Source of the DNA: Plantago major
Taxonomy: Eukaryota > Streptophyta > Magnoliopsida > Lamiales > Plantaginaceae
Length of the DNA stretch: 64,000 nucleotides
Assembly: GCA_026545765.1 (NCBI GenBank)
Contig: CM048842.1
Location: 66,812,371-66,876,370 of the forward strand
Direction: 5' to 3'
How positions within the stretch are numbered: position 1 is the stretch's first letter; every line of letters begins with the position of its first letter. Below the pieces are notes generated by a model that was not told where the DNA came from, did no database searches, and saw only the letters and a list, made by a program, of their open reading frames with translations. Below are positions 59,545 through 64,000 of this stretch, piece by piece. A program made the position numbers and the translations under genes.

Positions 59545-62317
59545 ATGTCCGGGAGCGATAGTCAGAACAATCACGAGGCTCAAGGTTACGACGATGGAGT
59601 AAACTTGGGGACTGAGTCCGTGGACTTAACCACATCCGTAGGAGACTGTCCGGTTGTGAAGCTCGTGTCTTCCAGGGACTCTGACGCTGGACAAAGAGTC
59701 CGTGGTGCAGCAGAGACTTAGTCCGACGTGGCAGCGGGCCAGGGAGATGGTGCTAGGACTAGGTCGCTGAGCAGGGAGGCGAGAGTGGTCAGGAGGCGGA
59801 TGATGTAGAGATGTTTGAGGCTGGTGTAGAGGATCGAGTTGTAGTGGAGAAAGGTCCGAGCAACCCAAGCACATCCGGGAGACCCGATGGTGGAGAAGAG
59901 GAGGAGGAAGATGGTGAAGAAGAAGAGGATGATGAGTAGGAAGAGGAAGAAGCTTTTCAAGCTGCCCGCCCACGAAGACGTGGTGGTCGTCGAATGGTGT
60001 TGCATCCTGGGGTGCCCGCTCAATCCACTCGTCCGCTGATTGAGGGTCGTGGGGCCAAGGCGACGCAAATCAAATTCCCTCGTCTGGCGTCCGCCTTCGT
60101 GATGGTGGATGAATACGGAGAATTGAATGCGGACATGCTACTCCCTACTTGTCCGTCTAAAGTAAAACCTAAAGACATTCCTGAGTGGAGGCGGAAGTGG
60201 GAGATTCCGGAATCTGTTGAAATTATGGTTCCAGAGCCTGGGCATGCCTTTTACAATCCACTCACTGGATACATGTGTGTGCATGAAGCGGCCTTTGCTT
60301 GTGGGTGGAAGATCCCTATTGCGTCCGCTGAAGCACATCTTGAACCATATTGGTATAGGTCCGAGCCAGGTTATCCCGAAGTCTTTAGGTAACCTTATCT
60401 GTTTCGTTGTCGTTTGTAAAAAGAAGGGGCAACCTGTGAATTTTGAGAACTTCAGGCAGCTCTTCCATGTTACTTTTAGTCCGGGGAATCCCCTTTTTTA
60501 TACCTTTGTAAATAGAAAACCCTACAACTTCATTTCCGACTCCATTTCGTCTCTGGGGTCGAAGTGGTGGGATAAATATATTTTTGTGCGGATGGCTTTG
60601 AAGCCCGGGATGTCCGCAAGGAGGCGAGAGCAATGCCAAAAAGTTTTAAGGAGAGTATCCGACCGGCCTTCCGAAGAATGTGGCTCCGTGGGTGGCGGAG
60701 ATTCATAAGAAGAACGATCCACCTACGTATCCGTTCCACGGATTGATTTGTCAACCACTGCCCTACTTGTGCGGACTGACTGATGTCGTGGAAGTTGGGG
60801 GAAAGACCGACTTCAGTAAGGATCCTTAACTTAGGATTTATGCTTTCCTTTCTCTTGAATGCCTTGCCATGAATTTTCATTTCCGAGATTCCTGTTATTC
60901 TCCCTTTATGTATCCGTGGCTGATATGTTTATTTTGTTATGTAGCTCACTGGTTCGATTATATCATGTCGACACTCCGTGAGAAGAAGAGATAGCAGAGG
61001 GAGCAACAAGCCCTTGAGCTTGCTACTGGCCAAAGGCCCAAGATCATCAATACGTCCGCGGGTCTTCCTATGGCGGACCCAAAAAATGCAGCGGTGTTTG
61101 CGGCGGAGGAGGAGAGGCGGGAGAAGGCGGGTGAGGATCCGCAAGTCTTAGTGGTGCCCGACAAGGGCAAAGGCCCGGCGACTCGCAACACCACTGCCCC
61201 CAAGCCACCAACTCCTGCTGCATCCGCACCCTAGTGGGATGTGTTGATGCGAGACGCCATCACCTCGGGGAGGAAGAGGGGAGCAACCTCGGATGCCTCC
61301 CTTGCAGCGAAGAGGCAGCAGCTGTCCGCTATTTTGCCATCCGACCAAGGTGCTCTCGGTAAGGAATATGAGCGGGCTCGCGGACTCCCTGAGGTCGAGG
61401 GGGTTGGAGAGCTCCATGAGCTGTACCAGAGGGTAAGTAACTCGTTCATGTTTTTCTTGCCAAGTTCTTTGTATGATAGAAATATAACTTGTGTCTATAT
61501 GGACTTCCTATAGCTCGGATGCTTCGTCAAAGCTATACAGTGGAAGGCTAGTGAGCGGGCCACCATTGAAGAGGACCTGCATAAGGCCATGGCCACATCC
61601 GCGGATGAGGCGGAGAAGGTGAAGTAGGCGGAGGCTCAACTAAAAGAAAAGGATACGCTTATCAATAAGTTGAAGGCTAGCTGGCAGGAGATAAAATCGG
61701 ACTTGGACTGGCAGGAGGATTTTATCAGCAAGTCGATGAAGGCCTTCCTGGACTCAAAGGATCTGCTCCTCGAGGACCTCCAATTTGCCCGCCTTGAGGC
61801 TGCCCGAGACTTTATGAAGTCGGACTCCTTCAAGTTTTTCATGGCGGACAAGTCTGATGCTTCCCGTTTGGATGGGTTTTCATCCGCCATCGGCCAGTTG
61901 CAGTCCAAGGGATTACTTCCGCAGAACTTCAACTGGAAGGCAGAAGGATTGATTCCTTCCGCGGATGCTAATGGAGTGGAGGTTCCGATGGACAATGTGC
62001 CGGATGAACGGTTGGCCGCGTGTGAATTTGCGGAGCTGGTCACCGAGGAAGGTGAGATTGACATCAGGAACGGCGGACCCTTTCTCTCGAAGTGTGTCCC
62101 GGAGGCCCTTCGAAACGTATGTTTCGTGCCTTTTCATAACTATAGGGCGTTCCTAAAGAACTGGTACTTCATGCCTACTCGGGTCGTTGACCAAGATGGA
62201 AATTTCAACCTGTTCGGAATTGCTGAATCCCTCGCAGTTCGTGCCACTGCCAACCCGTCTTCCACCAATCCGCCTACAGCCGAAGAAGTCAGTCCGAGCC
62301 AACCTGCCCCCCAGTGA
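59545..62317 (+). pseudogene. Gypsy-type transposase-like antisense gene, decayed
   Basis: A multi-exon reading frame opposite to the parent element. It starts MSGSDSQNNHEAQ, passes an acidic Glu/Asp stretch, then a globular part (59994-60720) with PEPGHAFYNPLTGYMCVHEA, FACGWKIP and KWWDKYIFV. The layout recalls the plant gypsy-type transposon domain (Transposase_28, PF04195), recognised by general pattern only. Likely introns are 60826-60944 and 61433-61513. The last exon encodes a coiled-coil-like Lys/Glu region ending at TGA 62315-62317. It is broken by TAG stops at 59719, 59937, 60992, 61232 and 61625 and by frame breaks near 59750, 60388 and 60670. Function is unknown; no enzymatic motif was recognised. 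Confidence 0.6.
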
Positions 62318-62323
62318 GGAGTC

Positions 62324-62337
62324 CGGGGTATGCCCCG
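62324..62337 (+). other. CGGGG-TATG-CCCCG hairpin after unit 1
   Basis: A 5-bp-arm hairpin 7 bases after the stop codon of antisense gene 1. The same GGGGTATGCCCCGT occurs just after the stop of gene 2 (63242-63255). Confidence 0.85.
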
Positions 62338-62759
62338 TGAGAAGTCTGTAACATTTAGAATTGTGATCTTTTGATGGCACGGATTGTTTCCATGTACAAT
62401 ATTTACTCTCCTTCATTAGTAGTAACTATCTTCGAAACAATGCTTTTCGTGCATTGAATTATTACTTGCTTTCCTCTTTATTTCCTTCGTTCCGTCGTTC
62501 ATACGCTAAGTTATCATAAATACACGTCTCTTACAAACAAGGATCGCTCTGAATGACGTCTGATTGCAAGATAATCAAACCATTGTCTTTCTGATCCTCG
62601 GACCGTTCGTCTTTATTATACCAGATTACTTTGTGGGGATGCGTAATCTTCTAGAAGGAGGAAGTTGAAGCAGTGAAATTGTCATTATTACTGCGTCCCT
62701 TCATCTTCCGAGCCGTCGGATGATGGACATGTGGCGCGATCGTAAAGATTCGTCGCTAC
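62338..62759 (+). other. Spacer between antisense units 1 and 2
   Basis: It includes the presumed 3' untranslated end of unit 1 and the promoter of unit 2, with a TGACGTC motif near 62553. No ORF. Confidence 0.5.
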
Positions 62760-62767
62760 TATAAATA
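62760..62767 (+). promoter_or_regulatory. TATA box of antisense unit 2
   Basis: CTACTATAAATAAGG on the + strand, 83 bp before the ATG of the 126-residue ORF, spacing normal for a plant promoter with a short leader. Confidence 0.65.
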
Positions 62768-62849
62768 AGGGTATGGTAATTCTTCCTTTCTCACTGCTTT
62801 ACCCCTCGTCAACCTTTCTCATTCTTCGAAAAATCCAGATTTCTCCAGG

Positions 62850-63230
62850 ATGTCGGAATCTGCTCGAGAAAAATCAGTCCGAGCAAGGAAACTTCACCTC
62901 AATGCCAGTGCAGTGGTTCCCAACCTGGGAAACCCCATCACTGGAGACCCGGACGATCCCAAGTACGATTTCTATCAGCATTGGGTAAATTGTGCTTGCG
63001 GGAACATGCACCCTCCGATTTATCACGGTAAAGGGATTGCGGGCGACTCAATCATCCTTGATCCAGAAGGTGACCCCCCTCTATGTCCGGGAATAGCCAG
63101 GAAACGAGTCGAGGAAGAGAGAGAGCGGACACTGAAGATGATCCGTAGGAGGATCCGAATGCAACAGCAAGCTCGTCGGGTTCAAGGCGGTGGCCCAGAA
63201 TCTCAAGGCTCAACCTCGGACATCCACTGA
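62850..63230 (+). CDS. 126-residue orphan protein, antisense unit 2
   Basis: An intact single-exon ORF from an ATG (CCAGGATGTCGG) to TGA, with a well-placed TATA box upstream. The N-terminus is basic (SAREKSVRARKLH). The middle has CACGNMHPPIYHGKG, with two Cys and two His that might bind metal, and DPEGDPPLCPG. The C-terminal third is strongly basic and helical (ERTLKMIRRRIRMQQQARR), suggesting nucleic-acid binding or a coiled coil, and the tail is Gly/Ser-rich. No family is recognised. It lies opposite to the parent LTR element and shares a 3' hairpin with the decayed gene upstream. That it stays open while its neighbour is full of stops may reflect its small size. Confidence 0.55.
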   Translation: MSESAREKSVRARKLHLNASAVVPNLGNPITGDPDDPKYDFYQHWVNCACGNMHPPIYHGKGIAGDSIILDPEGDPPLCPGIARKRVEEERERTLKMIRRRIRMQQQARRVQGGGPESQGSTSDIH

Positions 63231-63241
63231 AGGGACAAGGT

Positions 63242-63255
63242 GGGGTATGCCCCGT
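63242..63255 (+). other. GGGG-TATG-CCCC hairpin after unit 2
   Basis: Twelve bases after the stop of the 126-residue ORF, it repeats the 14-base motif found after gene 1. Both are followed by a GTAAC-containing stretch. Confidence 0.85.
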
Positions 63256-63578
63256 AGAAATATGTATGGTCCTTAGACATTAGAAAGTTGTAACGTTCAT
63301 TTTCTTTGTATGCTCGGATGTTTTGCTAATGAAATTCAGATTATCCTCAACAGATGGAATTGTTACCTTTTTCGCAGCCTTACTTTGTCGGACCATATTC
63401 ATGCAAATATCCCTGTGAGATGACCAGCAAATATAAACTCGGACGTGGCTAATGGGCTTGTCTAGATCAGATAGGATAAGCTCATTTGACCCAACATTGT
63501 TCAGCCCAGACGAATAGTACAAGCCAATTGTCGACGTCAAAGTTCTGACGTGTCGGACGCCTATTGGTTCGTCCCATC
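63256..63578. other. Spacer between antisense units 2 and 3
   Basis: Presumed 3' end of unit 2 and promoter of unit 3, with GTCGACGTCAAAG and CTGACGTGTCGGACG just before the next TATA box. No ORF of note. Confidence 0.45.
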
Positions 63579-63586
63579 TATAAATA
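63579..63586 (+). promoter_or_regulatory. TATA box of putative antisense unit 3
   Basis: CCATCTATAAATACTTCG on the + strand with ACGT-core motifs 20-50 bp upstream, the same layout as units 1 and 2. No long ORF follows before the window ends, so its product, if any, lies beyond 64000 or is lost. Confidence 0.5.
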
Positions 63587-63745
63587 CTTCGAGTTCTTCG
63601 CATTGATCATCCAAATCCGACATCCATTTCCATATTTTCTGAAAAAGTTCCGCTTCCTTTCTCAAACTCGGATAGATCTTCCAGTTTGAGCCCAGTAGTA
63701 CCCATAAGATGATTTCTTGAATAGTTTCTCCCTCGAGACTCCCGT

Positions 63746-63785
63746 CCACTCTCAAATTAGCTTTTTGTCATGAGTTTGAGAGTGG
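63746..63785. repeat. 11-bp-arm hairpin in unit 3 leader
   Basis: Perfect arms CCACTCTCAAA and TTTGAGAGTGG with an 18-base loop. Confidence 0.9.
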
Positions 63786-64000
63786 CGTGGGTCTGGAGGG
63801 AACGATTGCTCAAGATCAGTCGTTAGAAAACACAGATCTCGGTAAATGCTCGGATCCGAAGGTAGACTAACGGATTTTCTTATTGGTCGTATGTGCGATC
63901 CACCCGGTATGAGATTTTCCTTTTCGGGAAGCTGCTGACGAGTGGGTCGCCATACGATCAGTGCGTCAGATCCGTGCCCGGATTCGACTAAACAGGTACC

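Noticed and set aside
63280-63755. Two - strand ORFs of 107 and 64 codons at the right end
   Set aside because: No motifs, and they overlap the promoter and leader of unit 3; probably chance, although they would be in the element's sense direction.
1-64000. CRISPR arrays, tRNA or rRNA genes, operons
   Set aside because: Nothing resembling these was seen, and gene structure is clearly that of a plant nucleus.

Overview
The window is nuclear DNA of a flowering plant, almost certainly a eudicot. Genes have many short GT-AG introns in AT-rich spacer, and the spacer and introns carry LINEs, copia and Ty3/gypsy LTR elements, hAT and PIF/Harbinger elements and Stowaway-like MITEs. The CYP716A-type P450 and general protein similarity would fit Caryophyllales, but that is only an impression. 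There are no bacterial genes, rRNAs, CRISPR arrays or convincing tRNAs.

Layout. 1-4517 (+): the 3' part of a YTH-domain m6A reader of the ECT family; its 5' end lies outside the window. 5798-14249 (-): a 15-exon, 608-residue plastid-type starch synthase of the SS5/SS6-like kind with both glycosyltransferase halves. Its first intron holds a 980-bp Harbinger element and a MITE. 16278-19079 (+): a two-exon Raf-like kinase of the STY13 type. 20242-34918 (+): a 27-exon, 1204-residue TASH3 subunit of the TPLATE endocytic complex, with a 1314-bp hAT element in intron 9. These four housekeeping genes fill the left 35 kb.

From 35 to 52 kb there is only repeat DNA: a truncated LINE tail, a decayed copia-like element on the + strand (A, from 36376), a LINE with a disabled reverse transcriptase (43268-46165), a long fold-back, a MITE, local tandem duplications, and a deleted copy of the same copia family on the - strand (B, 49393 to about 51950). 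The copia DNA is peppered with short hairpins whose arms differ but whose loop is mostly a variant of CTGAA.

52623-56050 (-): an apparently intact three-exon CYP716A-type P450, predicted to oxidise pentacyclic triterpenes. From 57412 to the end is part of a Ty3/gypsy-like element lying on the - strand. An 835-bp 3' LTR (57412-58246) abuts a polypurine tract, and beyond it, on the opposite (+) strand, lies a cassette of genes with their own TATA boxes: a decayed multi-exon gypsy-type-transposase-like gene, an intact 126-residue orphan gene, and a third promoter. The gag-pol part would lie beyond the right edge. This antisense cassette and the copia hairpin family are the two most unusual features.

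Exon boundaries were read by hand from GT/AG sites and reading-phase continuity. Every exon of the starch synthase, STY13-type, TASH3 and P450 genes joins in phase, which supports the models; no transcript or database evidence was available.
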